Source: Arthrobacter sp. V1I7 (GTDB taxonomy: Bacteria; Actinomycetota; Actinomycetes; Actinomycetales; Micrococcaceae). From it: 64,000 bases of DNA. Below the pieces are notes generated by a model. The model was not told the origin of the DNA, ran no database searches, and saw nothing but the letters and a program-made list of their open reading frames with translations. The stretch is taken from contig NZ_JAUSYS010000001.1 of the NCBI RefSeq assembly GCF_030817015.1, forward strand, positions 1,488,001 through 1,552,000, given 5' to 3'. A program made the position numbers and the translations under genes. Shown piece by piece: positions 56,119-64,000 of the stretch. Numbering within the stretch: the stretch's first letter is position 1; each line of letters begins with the position of its first letter.

Positions 56119-58872
56119 TTAGGAGTCGCCGCCTGCGTTGCCGGTGGTGCCGGCGTTGACGTTGTGCAGGCGGTACTTCTCGATCGCCTTGGCAGGCGCC
56201 TGGGCATCCACTTCGCCGCGGCGGGCGAGCATCTCCAGGGAACGGACCACCACTGAGTGGATGTCGTTCTTGAAGAAGCGGCGTGCCGCGGCGCGGGTGT
56301 CCGAGAAGCCGAAGCCGTCAGCGCCGAGGGAGGCGAACTCGTTCGGCAGGAACTGGCGGATCTGGTCCGGAACGGCCTTCATGTAGTCCGTGACGGCGAC
56401 GATCGGTCCGGTGGCGCCGGCGAGCTGCTGGGTGACGAACGGCACGCGGGCGGGCTGGTCGGGGTTGAGGAAGGCTTCTTCCTCGGCGGCCATTGCGTCG
56501 CGGCGCAGTTCGGTCCAGGACGTCACGGACCAGACGTCGGCGGAGACGCCCCAGTCCTCGGCGAGGACCTTCTGGGCCTCCAGGGCCCAGGGGACGGACA
56601 CGCCGGAGGCGAGGATCTGCGTGCGCGGGCCGTCGATCTTGGCCGGTGCGAGCAGGTAGATGCCCTTGATGATGCCCTCGACGTCGGGTTCCGCCGGTGC
56701 CGGGGGCTGCACGATGGGTTCGTTGTAGACCGTGATGTAGTACATCACGTTCCGTGACGGGTCGTTATCGGCCGGGCCGGGGCCGTACATCCGGTTGAGG
56801 CCGTCGCGCATGATGACGCCGATCTCATAGCCGTAGGCCGGGTCGTAGGTGATCACGGCCGGGTTGGTGGCGGCCAGGATGGGGGAGTGCCCGTCGGCGT
56901 GCTGCAGGCCTTCGCCGGTCAGCGTGGTGCGGCCGGCGGTCGCACCGATGATGAACCCGCGGGTCATCTGGTCCGCGGCGGCCCAGAAGGAGTCACCGGT
57001 GCGCTGGAAGCCGAACATCGAGTAGAACACGTAGACCGGGATCAGCGGTTCGCCGTGCGTGGCGTAGGCGGACCCGGCGGCGGTGAACGCGGCGACGGAG
57101 CCCGCCTCGTTGATGCCGGCGTGCACGATCTGGCCTGCGATGGACTCCTTGTAGGCCAGGACGAGCTCGCGGTCCACGGACAGGTAGTTCTGCCCGTTCG
57201 GGTTGTAGATCTTCGCGGTCGGGAAGAAGGCATCCATGCCGAAGGTGCGGGCCTCGTCCGGGATGATCGGCACGATCCGCTTGCCGAATTCCTTGTCCCG
57301 CATGAGGTCCTTCAGCAGCCGGACGAACGCCATGGTGGTCGCGGCCTGCTGCTTGCCGGAGCCGCGGTTGGCGACCTCGTAGACCTTCTCGTCCGGGAGC
57401 GTGAGCTCGGTGTGCTTGGCGCGGCGTTCGGGGACGAAGCCGCCGAGTTCCTTGCGGCGGCCCATCAGGTACTGGATCTCGGGGGAGTCCATGCCGGGGT
57501 GGTAGTACGGCGGCCGGTACAGGTCGGCTTCGAGCTGGTCGTCGGTGACCGGGATGCGGAGGTGGTCGCGGAAGGCCTTGAGGTCCGCGAGGGTGAGCTT
57601 CTTCATCTGGTGGGTCGCGTTGCGGCCCTCGAAGTGGGTGCCCAGGCCGTAGCCCTTGACCGTGTGGGCCAGGATGACGGTGGGTTTGCCCTTGAACTCG
57701 GTCGCGGCCTTGTACGCGGCGTAGACCTTGTTGTAGTCGTGCCCGCCGCGTTTGAGGTTCCAGATCTCGTCGTCGGAGAGGTCCTGGACCAGTTCCTTGG
57801 TCTGCGGGGTCTTCCCGAAGAAGTGCTCGCGGACGAACGCGCCGGATTCGGCCTTGTAGGTCTGGTAGTCCCCGTCGACGGTCTCGTTCATGATCTTCAC
57901 GAGCGAGCCGTCCTCGTCCTTGGCCAGCAGCGAATCCCACTCCCGGCCCCAGACGACCTTGATGACGTTCCAGCCGGCGCCGCGGAAGAACGCCTCGAGT
58001 TCCTGCATGATCTTGCCGTTGCCGCGCACGGGCCCGTCGAGGCGCTGGAGGTTGCAGTTGATCACGAAGTTGAGGTTGTCGAGCTTGTCGTTCGCGGCGA
58101 GCTGGAGCAGGCCGCGGGACTCGGGCTCGTCCATTTCCCCGTCGCCCAGGAACGCCCAGACCTGCTGGTCGGAAGTGTCCTTGATGCCGCGGTTGTGCAG
58201 GTACCGGTTGGACTGGGCCTGGTAGATCGCGTTCATCGGGCCGATGCCCATCGAGACGGTCGGGAATTCCCAAAACTCCGGCATCAGGCGCGGGTGCGGG
58301 TAGGAGGACAGCGCGTGGCCTTCCTTGGACTTCTCCTGCCGGAAGCCGTCCAGGTCCTCCTCGGAGAGCCGGCCTTCCATGAAGGCCCGGGCGTACATCC
58401 CGGGGGACGCGTGGCCCTGGAAGAAGACCTGGTCCCCGCCGCCGGGGTGGTCCTTGCCGCGGAAGAAGTGGTTGAACCCGACCTCGTACAGGGTCGCGGC
58501 CCCGGCGTAAGTGGAGATGTGCCCGCCGACGCCGATATCGGCCCGCTGCGCCCGGTGCACCATCACCGCGGCGTTCCAGCGCAGCCAGGCCCGGTACTTC
58601 CGCTCGATTTCCTCATCGCCGGGGAACGGCGCTTCCTGATCCACCGGGATCGTGTTCACGTAGTCCGTGGTGGTGACCATCGGAACCCCGACGCTCTGCG
58701 CACCGGCCCGCTGGAGCAGCGCGCGCATGATGTACTGGGCACGCTCGGTGCCCTGATCCTGAATCAGGTCATCCAGGGACTCCAGCCATTCGGCGGTCTC
58801 TTCGGGATCACGATCAGGCAGCTGGTTTGTCAACCCGCTGAGGATATGGGAGGTCTCTTCTCCTGCAGCCAC
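56119..58872 (-). CDS. aceE: Pyruvate dehydrogenase E1 component, homodimeric type
   Basis: 917 residues from a GTG at 58872 with GAGAGG upstream ([25 protein letters not shown], the family start); longer frames reach 59058. TPP-binding motif [32 protein letters not shown], plus [54 protein letters not shown] and [17 protein letters not shown]. It decarboxylates pyruvate and passes the acetyl group to E2. As in mycobacteria, E2/E3 are not adjacent. It neighbours the fatty-acid operon that uses its product. Confidence 0.95.
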   Translation of the reverse strand: MAAGEETSHILSGLTNQLPDRDPEETAEWLESLDDLIQDQGTERAQYIMRALLQRAGAQSVGVPMVTTTDYVNTIPVDQEAPFPGDEEIERKYRAWLRWNAAVMVHRAQRADIGVGGHISTYAGAATLYEVGFNHFFRGKDHPGGGDQVFFQGHASPGMYARAFMEGRLSEEDLDGFRQEKSKEGHALSSYPHPRLMPEFWEFPTVSMGIGPMNAIYQAQSNRYLHNRGIKDTSDQQVWAFLGDGEMDEPESRGLLQLAANDKLDNLNFVINCNLQRLDGPVRGNGKIMQELEAFFRGAGWNVIKVVWGREWDSLLAKDEDGSLVKIMNETVDGDYQTYKAESGAFVREHFFGKTPQTKELVQDLSDDEIWNLKRGGHDYNKVYAAYKAATEFKGKPTVILAHTVKGYGLGTHFEGRNATHQMKKLTLADLKAFRDHLRIPVTDDQLEADLYRPPYYHPGMDSPEIQYLMGRRKELGGFVPERRAKHTELTLPDEKVYEVANRGSGKQQAATTMAFVRLLKDLMRDKEFGKRIVPIIPDEARTFGMDAFFPTAKIYNPNGQNYLSVDRELVLAYKESIAGQIVHAGINEAGSVAAFTAAGSAYATHGEPLIPVYVFYSMFGFQRTGDSFWAAADQMTRGFIIGATAGRTTLTGEGLQHADGHSPILAATNPAVITYDPAYGYEIGVIMRDGLNRMYGPGPADNDPSRNVMYYITVYNEPIVQPPAPAEPDVEGIIKGIYLLAPAKIDGPRTQILASGVSVPWALEAQKVLAEDWGVSADVWSVTSWTELRRDAMAAEEEAFLNPDQPARVPFVTQQLAGATGPIVAVTDYMKAVPDQIRQFLPNEFASLGADGFGFSDTRAAARRFFKNDIHSVVVRSLEMLARRGEVDAQAPAKAIEKYRLHNVNAGTTGNAGGDS

Positions 58873-59297
58873 GTCCAACCTCTCTTTGAGCGCATTCATC
58901 GGCACCCTCAGCTCCGGCAGGGTAACTGCCTGGCGTGAACGCGACGTGTGCGACATATCGGTTACAACAGCCCGGTCATGTGCGCCGGGCAAGGGTCCAA
59001 TCACAACTATCCCTGCCTGTGTCAGCGGGGCGTTCGCCCTCGGAGGCGTAGTCGTCAACAGCCACTCTAGTCGTGACAGCGGGCGGATGCGTAGCGCTCA
59101 TGTGGGCGCCCCTCCGTATTTCCCGGGCATACTGGTTGTGTGACGAAGCGCCGCCCCGCGGCCTCCGGATCCTTCCGTGTGACGCAGAATATGGCGGATC
59201 GCGCAGCCAACAGCTTGAAGCGCAGGCTCAAAGGGTGTTGGCTTGGAGTAATGGAAATCACTAGGTTTGTAGAAATCACTAAGCATAGGAGCAACAC
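58873..59297. other. Divergent promoter region between aceE and DUF3052
   Basis: About 425 bases without a gene. A direct repeat GAAATCACTA occurs at 59254 and 59272 (18 bp apart), 17-44 bases before the DUF3052 GTG. The stretch is more AT-rich than its surroundings near 59230-59290. An aceE N-terminal extension into this area cannot be ruled out. Confidence 0.5.
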
Positions 59298-59717
59298 GTG
59301 AGCGAGGCCGACGCCGCCACTTCGGTAAATGTGGCGGAAAAACTGGGTTTCAAAACCGGAGATCTGATTCAGGAATTCGGTTATGACGACGACGTCGACT
59401 TCGACTTGCGTGAGGACATCGAAGATCTCACGGGCTCGGAACTCTTTGATGAGGACGACCATGAAGTAGTCGACGCGGCCATTCTTTGGTGGAGGGCCGG
59501 CGACGGCGACCTCGTTGACACCCTTGTCGATCCGCTGACCACCCTGACCGAGGGCGGTGTTATTTGGGTCCTGACCCCGAAATCCGGCCGCCCGGGCTAC
59601 GTCTCGCCGGCTGACATCCAGGACGCGGCACCCACCGCCGGTCTCCACGTCACCACTTCAGCGGGAGTGTCGAGGGACTGGAGCGCGGCCCGGCTGGTCA
59701 CCCGGAAGAACAAGTGA
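59298..59717 (+). CDS. DUF3052 family protein
   Basis: 139 residues from a GTG with AGGAG six bases upstream. AEKLGFKTGDLIQEFGYDDDVDFDLREDIEDLTGSEL and VVDAAILWWRAGDGDLVDTLVDPLTTL, then GVIWVLTPKSGRPGYVSPADIQDAAPTAGLHVTTS, are the conserved DUF3052 blocks. The function is unknown. The gene is regularly divergent from aceE in actinobacteria. Its stop overlaps the peroxiredoxin start. Confidence 0.92.
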   Translation: MSEADAATSVNVAEKLGFKTGDLIQEFGYDDDVDFDLREDIEDLTGSELFDEDDHEVVDAAILWWRAGDGDLVDTLVDPLTTLTEGGVIWVLTPKSGRPGYVSPADIQDAAPTAGLHVTTSAGVSRDWSAARLVTRKNK

Positions 59718-60229
59718 CCCGAACCGGCGTCGCCGTCGAAGGAACCGTACCGGCCGTCGACGGAACTGTACCCGCTGTCGGCGAGCAGGCTCCCGACTTC
59801 GAACTGCTGAACCAGTTCGGAGAACCGATCAGGCTTTCCGACTTCCGGGGACGCAATGTCGTCCTCGTGTTCTACCCTTTCGCGTTCTCCGGTATCTGCA
59901 CGGGGGAATTGTGCGAGTTGCGGGACAATCTCGCGCTTTTTGAGGACGCCGACGCCGTGGTGCTGGGTGTTTCGGTGGACAGCAAGTTCGCCCAGCGGGC
60001 CTATGCGGAGAAAGAGGGCTACGCCTTCGACCTGCTCGCCGACTTCTGGCCGCACGGCGCTGTGGCGGCCCGGTACGGCGTCTTCGACGCCGAGAGCGGC
60101 ATGGCGAAGCGGGGCAGCTTCATCCTGGATGCGGGCGGAATCGTGCGCTATGTGGTCGTAAATCCGCGCGGCCAAGCCAGGGACCTCGGCGAATATCGTG
60201 CCGCCCTGGCGGGGCTCACCGGGAGCTGA
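59714..60229 (+). CDS. ahpE: Alkyl hydroperoxide reductase E (1-Cys peroxiredoxin)
   Basis: 171 residues from the GTG that overlaps the DUF3052 stop. GEQAPDFELLNQFGEPIRLSDFRGRNVVLVFYPFAFSGICTGELCELRDNL has the peroxidatic Cys (GICTGE), with the conserved P-x3-T/S-x2-C context, and DSKFAQRAYAEKEG. A short internal duplication (GTVPAVDGTVPAVG) lengthens the N-terminus; the true start may be later. It reduces peroxides using mycothiol/mycoredoxin in this phylum. Confidence 0.92.
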   Translation: MTRTGVAVEGTVPAVDGTVPAVGEQAPDFELLNQFGEPIRLSDFRGRNVVLVFYPFAFSGICTGELCELRDNLALFEDADAVVLGVSVDSKFAQRAYAEKEGYAFDLLADFWPHGAVAARYGVFDAESGMAKRGSFILDAGGIVRYVVVNPRGQARDLGEYRAALAGLTGS

Positions 60230-60260
60230 CCAGTTGAGGCAGCGGCGCCCCGGAATTGGC

Positions 60261-61154
60261 ATGACTGGCTTCGCCAGTCTGCCGCCCATCGCCGCCGCCG
60301 CACCCGCCAGGGACGAGCTCGAGGTGTTGCGGGAGATCCACGACATCCTTGCCGGCGACCGCTTCGCCGTGCTGACCGGCGCCGGCCTGAGCACCGACTC
60401 CGGAATACCGGATTACCGCGGCCCCGGCGCCGCCCCCCGGGCTCCGATGACGTACCAGGAATTCATCGGGGATGCAGAAAACCGACAGCGATACTGGGCC
60501 CGCAACCACATCGGCTGGTCCCACCTGCGGCGGGCTGACCCCAACGGCGGCCACACCGCCGTCGCCCGGCTGGAAAAACGGGGACTGCTCACCGGACTTA
60601 TCACCCAGAACGTGGACCGTCTCCACGAGGACGCCGGCAGCGTCAACGTCGTGGACCTGCACGGCCGCTTCGACCGGGTGGTCTGCCTGGCCTGCCACCG
60701 CCGCTACAGCCGCAGCCTCCTGGCGGGCGTGCTGGAGGAGCTCAACCCCGGTTTCCTGGAGCGCGCAATGGCGGCCGGTGGAGTGGAGATGGCGCCGGAC
60801 GCCGATGCCACCGTGGAGGACTCCGGCCTGATCGAAAGTTTCGTCGTGGCGCGCTGCCCGGCCTGCGGCGGAACGCTTAAGCCGGATTTCGTGTACTTCG
60901 GCGAGAACGTCCCCAAGGACCGCGTGGAACGCTCCTACGCGATGGTGGACGAGGCCGGAGCGCTGGTTGTAGCAGGCTCCTCCCTGACGGTGATGAGCGG
61001 ACTTCGCTTTGTCCGCCACGCCGCCAGGCAGGACAAACCCGTGGTCATCATCAACAGGGGGCAGACCCGCGGGGACGGCCTCGCCACGATCAAACTCGAC
61101 GCCGGCGTCAGCGAGGCGCTGACCTGGCTCGCCGACGAGCTCCCGCCGCTCTGA
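60261..61154 (+). CDS. Sirtuin-family NAD-dependent protein deacylase
   Basis: 297 residues from the ATG at 60261; a longer frame overlaps ahpE. VLTGAGLSTDSGIPDYRGPG is the NAD loop, LITQNVDRLHEDAGS and VVDLHGRFDRVVCLACHRRYS carry the catalytic His and the first zinc pair, CPACGGTLKPDFVYFGENVP the second. The order is that of SIRT4-like class II enzymes. Possible role: reversing lysine acylation made by high acetyl-CoA, near aceE; this link is inferred. Confidence 0.9.
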   Translation: MTGFASLPPIAAAAPARDELEVLREIHDILAGDRFAVLTGAGLSTDSGIPDYRGPGAAPRAPMTYQEFIGDAENRQRYWARNHIGWSHLRRADPNGGHTAVARLEKRGLLTGLITQNVDRLHEDAGSVNVVDLHGRFDRVVCLACHRRYSRSLLAGVLEELNPGFLERAMAAGGVEMAPDADATVEDSGLIESFVVARCPACGGTLKPDFVYFGENVPKDRVERSYAMVDEAGALVVAGSSLTVMSGLRFVRHAARQDKPVVIINRGQTRGDGLATIKLDAGVSEALTWLADELPPL

Positions 61155-61193
61155 GCGCCGGATCTGGCACCGTCGGGCGCAGCTGTGCACGGA

Positions 61194-61224
61194 TTGGCGT
61201 TTTGCCTTCAGCATCCGGTAAAGT
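61194..61224 (+). promoter_or_regulatory. Possible promoter for tRNA-Val
   Basis: TTGGCG (61194) and TAAAGT (61219) with a 19-bp spacer, 46 bases before the tRNA. Spacing is at the long end of normal. Confidence 0.35.
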
Positions 61225-61269
61225 AGCTGTTCGTTGGTTGAGGCGCTCAGGCGCCAAAACTGCGATTTT

Positions 61270-61345
61270 GGGTCTTTAGCTCAGCTGGTAGAGCGCCACG
61301 TTTACACCGTGGATGTCATCGGTTCGATCCCGGTAGGACCCACCA
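61270..61345 (+). tRNA. tRNA-Val (anticodon TAC), CCA encoded
   Basis: Cloverleaf: acceptor GGGTCTT with AGGACCC, D arm GCTC..GAGC, anticodon stem CCACG/CGTGG around TTTACAC (anticodon TAC, reads GTA), T arm ATCGG TTCGATC CCGGT. Discriminator A and templated CCA at 61342-61345. It stands alone; no integrase or attachment repeat is seen. Confidence 0.95.
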
Positions 61346-61351
61346 AAAGAG

Positions 61352-61390
61352 ACCCCGTCGTGGCAGGCCTAGAGGCCGCCAGGGCGGGGT
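61352..61390 (+). terminator. Hairpin just after tRNA-Val
   Basis: ACCCCG pairs with CGGGGT around an imperfect inner helix (GGCAGGCC/GGCCGCC). No T-run. It may end the tRNA transcript. Confidence 0.5.
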
Positions 61391-61574
61391 TCGTTGCGTG
61401 CCATAGAGGCCGGATGCCATGAGTACGCCGTTCTCACAAGTCGGCCCTTGCTACGAGCCGCGTCATGGTCACTGCCGACGGGCGGCAACGTCTCCTTGAG
61501 CTGCGTCGTTCACCACTCTGGCGAACGGTTAGAGTTGATTGATTTCTGAACATTCCGGATCTTGGAGGACCATC

Positions 61575-62837
61575 GTGTTTTTCGGCGTTACGCGCTACAG
61601 CCTTTTCTCGCCTGGTTCTCCGTCGTGGAAGACATCGCGAAGCGGAGTGTTTAAGACGCCGGACGAGTACATGGCTTACCTGTTCTCGGAACAGCGTCTT
61701 CGGATGAGGGCTGACTTGTTCTTCACGAAGTCCGTACCCGCGCTGGCTGCCATGGCAAAGAACCATGACTACAAGCATTTCGTCCTCTATTCCGAACTGC
61801 TTCCGCAGCGCCACAAGGAGCTGTTGTACGCGGCAGCCAGCGAATACCCTTTCCTGATTCCGGTGGAGTGGAACAAGACTGTCCGTGGGACGGGAATTGA
61901 GGAAGTCACCCCTCTAATCGAAGAAGATCTTGCTGGAAAATTCACAGCGGACGACGATGTCCAACCCGTGACGTGGTTCCGCCTGGACGACGATGACGTA
62001 CTTGCCGCGGACTACCTGACTTGCTTGGAAAAGTACCGGACGGCAAATCACATTGGAATGGCGATCTCGTTCGGCCTCGGACTCACCGCATATCGCGGGG
62101 AACACGAGCTCATGAATCTTCGGGAGTTCTATCACCCGAAGTCGGCGCAGGGAATGGCGTTCGTGTCGGCCTTCGACCCGCGCCAACGTCGCTTTACCGC
62201 GAGCACACCAGGCCATCACCACCGGGTTGATACCGTGATGCCGACCATCCTGGACTCGAGCGACCACATGTTTTTCCAGATTCGGCACGGTGACCAGGAC
62301 TCAACCTTGAATGTCACCCCTCATGAACGCGTTGCGGGGTCACTGGCGCGCCTTGAAAAGCTCCCGGTAGTGCGTGCCGCCGACGTATCCGCCGAGAAGT
62401 GGCCGAGCCTGATCGACGATCTTGTCGCTGGCGAGCCCGTAGTACATGAGCTGTCGGCGCCCGGTGCGGAGCCACTCCAACTCACCGAAGACACCGTGCT
62501 GACTTTTCCGCTGCAGGCGGAGGCGGGACTGATCGAGTTTGAATTCGAGTTCGAATCGGCGGAGAACCTTAAGGGAGGCTTCGCGGAGGTCTCGTACGAT
62601 CTCCAAGGTGCAGATGGCGTGGATGTTGCGACTCTTGGTTTGAGGAGGAATTCCCGGCTCGGCCTGAGTCGCCAAGCTTGGTCTCGAAAGACAAAGGGAC
62701 AGGTGCGCCACAGCATACTCATGCCCGAAGGCGTGAGCATCTCTGGTATCACCCTAAGGGGCAAGAACCCCCAGCCAGCGGACGTTTTCATCCGCTTGCG
62801 GGAGCCGCGGGTGGTCGCGGTGCAAGGCGACATCTAA
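61575..62837 (+). CDS. Rhamnosyltransferase-like glycosyltransferase (Rhamno_transf family)
   Basis: 420 residues from a GTG with GGAGG seven bases upstream. VFFGVTRYSLFSPGSPSWK, RLRMRADLFFTKSVPALAAMAKNHDYKHFVLYSELLPQ and the metal site WFRLDDDDVLAADYL (DxD-type) fit the putative rhamnosyl transferase family; a C-terminal beta-rich part follows (LTFPLQAEAGLIEFEFEFESAENLKGG). It has no signal or membrane segment. The GC content is visibly lower than that of the flanking genes and it is alone beside a tRNA, so horizontal gain is possible. The acceptor is unknown. Confidence 0.7.
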   Translation: MFFGVTRYSLFSPGSPSWKTSRSGVFKTPDEYMAYLFSEQRLRMRADLFFTKSVPALAAMAKNHDYKHFVLYSELLPQRHKELLYAAASEYPFLIPVEWNKTVRGTGIEEVTPLIEEDLAGKFTADDDVQPVTWFRLDDDDVLAADYLTCLEKYRTANHIGMAISFGLGLTAYRGEHELMNLREFYHPKSAQGMAFVSAFDPRQRRFTASTPGHHHRVDTVMPTILDSSDHMFFQIRHGDQDSTLNVTPHERVAGSLARLEKLPVVRAADVSAEKWPSLIDDLVAGEPVVHELSAPGAEPLQLTEDTVLTFPLQAEAGLIEFEFEFESAENLKGGFAEVSYDLQGADGVDVATLGLRRNSRLGLSRQAWSRKTKGQVRHSILMPEGVSISGITLRGKNPQPADVFIRLREPRVVAVQGDI

Positions 62838-63254
62838 TCGAGGGTCAGATTTACGGTGGGAATACCGTCCCTCGGACTGGCCTTCATGCCGCTCAGGCGC
62901 TGTGTTGTAGGTATTGAGGAAGGTCTCCACAGTGAGCGGGCCCGTCGGTAGGTGGAGCGCGGCCCTGTTGATACCCCGTGCCACCCTGCGACCGTCTAAC
63001 CCGGGCCCGCTGAAGCCTGCTTTGGTGACCGGTGAGAACCGAAACTGACAGTCCAGCGACTCAATCAGCGATCCCGGCAGCGTGGGCGGCATAAGTACCG
63101 AATAGATCCAGGTGCCGCAGCCGATCTTTTGGCCGGCGATTCCCGTCTCGGCATGATATTCCCGCCCGGCGCCCGCCGGACCTGCACATCGGCGTCATTT
63201 GTTGCTCGCCGCCGTTCCACCAACAATGTCGCAGGCCCGCCATAAAGTGACGGT
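62838..63254. other. 417 bases without an accepted gene
   Basis: Open frames on both strands are short, GC-driven and unlike known proteins. The best, on the minus strand from 63092, reads SLIESLDCQFRFSPVTKAGFSG, then GLDGRRVARGINRAALHLPTG; it could be a decayed gene fragment but I cannot name it. Confidence 0.35.
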
Positions 63255-63545
63255 GTGGAACACGTGATGGTGAAGTCAGGCCCGGACGGAAGGCCGTCTG
63301 CCGTTGTCCGCGGCGGCCGGGAATGGATTGTGGGCCCCGAACCGGTCCGCTGGTTTGAGCGCGTGAGCTGGTGGGAGGCGGAGCGGAGAATGCCCAAGGG
63401 CCTAAGCCGTGTTGACGTAGAAGTGTGGCAGATTCAGGCGACCTTGGGCAGGAACCGGGGCTCGGCGTTGACCACCATGGAACTCGTCCGGGACGGGCTG
63501 GGCGGCGGCTGGCGGCTGCGGGGGGCCATAGCTGACGCCGCATAG
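63255..63545 (+). CDS. DUF6504 family small protein
   Basis: 96 residues from a GTG; start codons at 63264 or 63267 are alternatives. VGPEPVRWFERVSWWEAERRMPKGLSRVDVEVWQIQAT and ELVRDGLGGGWRLRGAI match DUF6504, which often neighbours the imuA-imuB-dnaE2 mutasome genes in actinobacteria. Those genes are not in view. The function is unknown. Confidence 0.65.
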   Translation: MEHVMVKSGPDGRPSAVVRGGREWIVGPEPVRWFERVSWWEAERRMPKGLSRVDVEVWQIQATLGRNRGSALTTMELVRDGLGGGWRLRGAIADAA

Positions 63546-63909
63546 GATCTTGCACGGCAAAGGCATCGCCTAGCCACGACCGGGCACAGCCGATCCCCGG
63601 CAGTCAAGACTATGCGATGCCAGGCAATGCCGGATCGGTGAGTGCGAAGCAGCACGGCTGAGAGTGCCCTCAATCAGGCAATGGAAAAGCCTTCCACCGC
63701 GACTATTGGGGGATGCCGCGGTGGAAGGCTTAGAAAGAATATACCTTGAAAGTCGGCGAATGTTAAACCGGCGGCAATGTTGTCCATTTCCGATTTGCCC
63801 CATTCGATGGCGTAATGGAGAGCCATTTTAGGCGCAACGCATTCGGCAACTGGAAGAGGTCGCGGCCTCCGCCTGCGCCAGGAGCAGGACCGGCACCTAG
63901 GATGACTTC
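63546..63909. other. 364 bases without a gene
   Basis: Apart from the hairpin at 63687-63731, I see no coding frame or known RNA. The sequence is locally AT-richer near 63730-63800. Confidence 0.45.
63687..63731. terminator. Perfect 15-bp hairpin in the gap after DUF6504
   Basis: AAGCCTTCCACCGCG pairs perfectly with CGCGGTGGAAGGCTT, loop ACTATTGGGGGATGC. On the minus strand it is followed by TTTTCC, so it looks more like a terminator for that strand, although no minus-strand gene is seen. Confidence 0.6.
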
Positions 63910-64000
63910 ATGACCGCCACTACCGCCCGCCGTATTGCCCGAGTCCGCCCTCTCGCCCATGTTGTGGCGGACGAGCAGTTTTTCGTCGCCAACGACGCAT
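63910..64000 (+). CDS. Start of an unidentified gene, cut by the window end
   Basis: 30 codons from an ATG with AGGA seven bases upstream: MTATTARRIARVRPLAHVV then ADEQFFVANDA. Basic, Arg-rich start, no signal. The family cannot be named from this piece. Confidence 0.5.
   Translation, partial: MTATTARRIARVRPLAHVVADEQFFVANDA

Noticed and set aside
61270..62837. Integrated mobile island at tRNA-Val
   Set aside because: No integrase and no repeat of the tRNA 3' end was found within the window.
62754..63092. 112-residue minus-strand gene
   Set aside because: It overlaps the glycosyltransferase end, lacks a family and has no clear ribosome site.

Overview
The window is high-GC actinobacterial chromosome, most like Arthrobacter/Pseudarthrobacter (Micrococcaceae). 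This rests on gene order (fasR-fabD-fabH-acpP-fabF beside aceE; DUF177-rpmF-rnc-mutM-smc-ftsY; rpsP-khpA-rimM-trmD-rplS-lepB-lepB-rnhB-DUF2469-yraN-comM-dprA-xerC), on many GTG/TTG starts, and on actinobacterial families (DUF3052, DUF3145, DUF2469, DUF6504). No prophage, insertion sequence, CRISPR array or plasmid gene was seen.

Layout. 0-7 kb is an envelope and exoprotein region: two tandem GH128-type glycoside hydrolases (the outer one frameshifted), wecB, a small membrane protein, a YdcF/DUF218 protein and a large secreted metzincin-like protease with four C-terminal repeats. 6.8-15 kb carries thiL, a DAK2-domain gene, recG, rsmD, a palindromic repeat array, a spermidine-synthase-like gene, an aminotransferase and coaD. 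15-23 kb is the ribosome/cell-cycle run DUF177-rpmF-rnc-mutM-smc-ftsY. 23-29 kb holds a secreted glycoside hydrolase, an MFS transporter, amtB-glnK with possible GlnR boxes and a zwf paralogue. 29-37 kb holds ffh, an alpha/beta hydrolase, thiC behind a TPP riboswitch, an amidohydrolase and a two-domain VOC dioxygenase-like protein. 37-47.4 kb is the long rpsP-to-xerC block. 47.4-50 kb encodes a secreted beta-propeller/FN3/LamG protein whose signal peptide is out of frame. 50-56 kb is the fatty-acid synthase II operon with its regulator fasR. 56-61 kb is aceE diverging from DUF3052, a 1-Cys peroxiredoxin and a sirtuin. 61-64 kb has tRNA-Val, a rhamnosyltransferase-like glycosyltransferase, a DUF6504 gene and the start of an unidentified gene.

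How the parts work together. Most genes are housekeeping: ribosome maturation (rsmD, rimM, trmD, rnc), protein export (ffh, ftsY, two signal peptidases), DNA upkeep (recG, smc, mutM, dprA, xerC, rnhB), nitrogen sensing (amtB, glnK), and acetyl-CoA production next to fatty-acid synthesis (aceE, fab genes).

Most interesting non-genic signals. (1) A 76-nt element with fixed geometry, CATGTCC-N19-GGACATA-N7-TATGTCC-N22-CATGTCC, occurs three times as an array at 12.0-12.4 kb and once alone at 36.1 kb. (2) A shared 17-bp inverted repeat, TTGTNN-N5-CTACAA, lies upstream of both fasR and fabD and is a candidate FasR operator. (3) A possible ATT start codon for the DUF177 gene. (4) A perfect 16-bp hairpin between acpP and fabF. 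(5) Three genes with apparent single-base frameshifts, which are either real decay or assembly errors.
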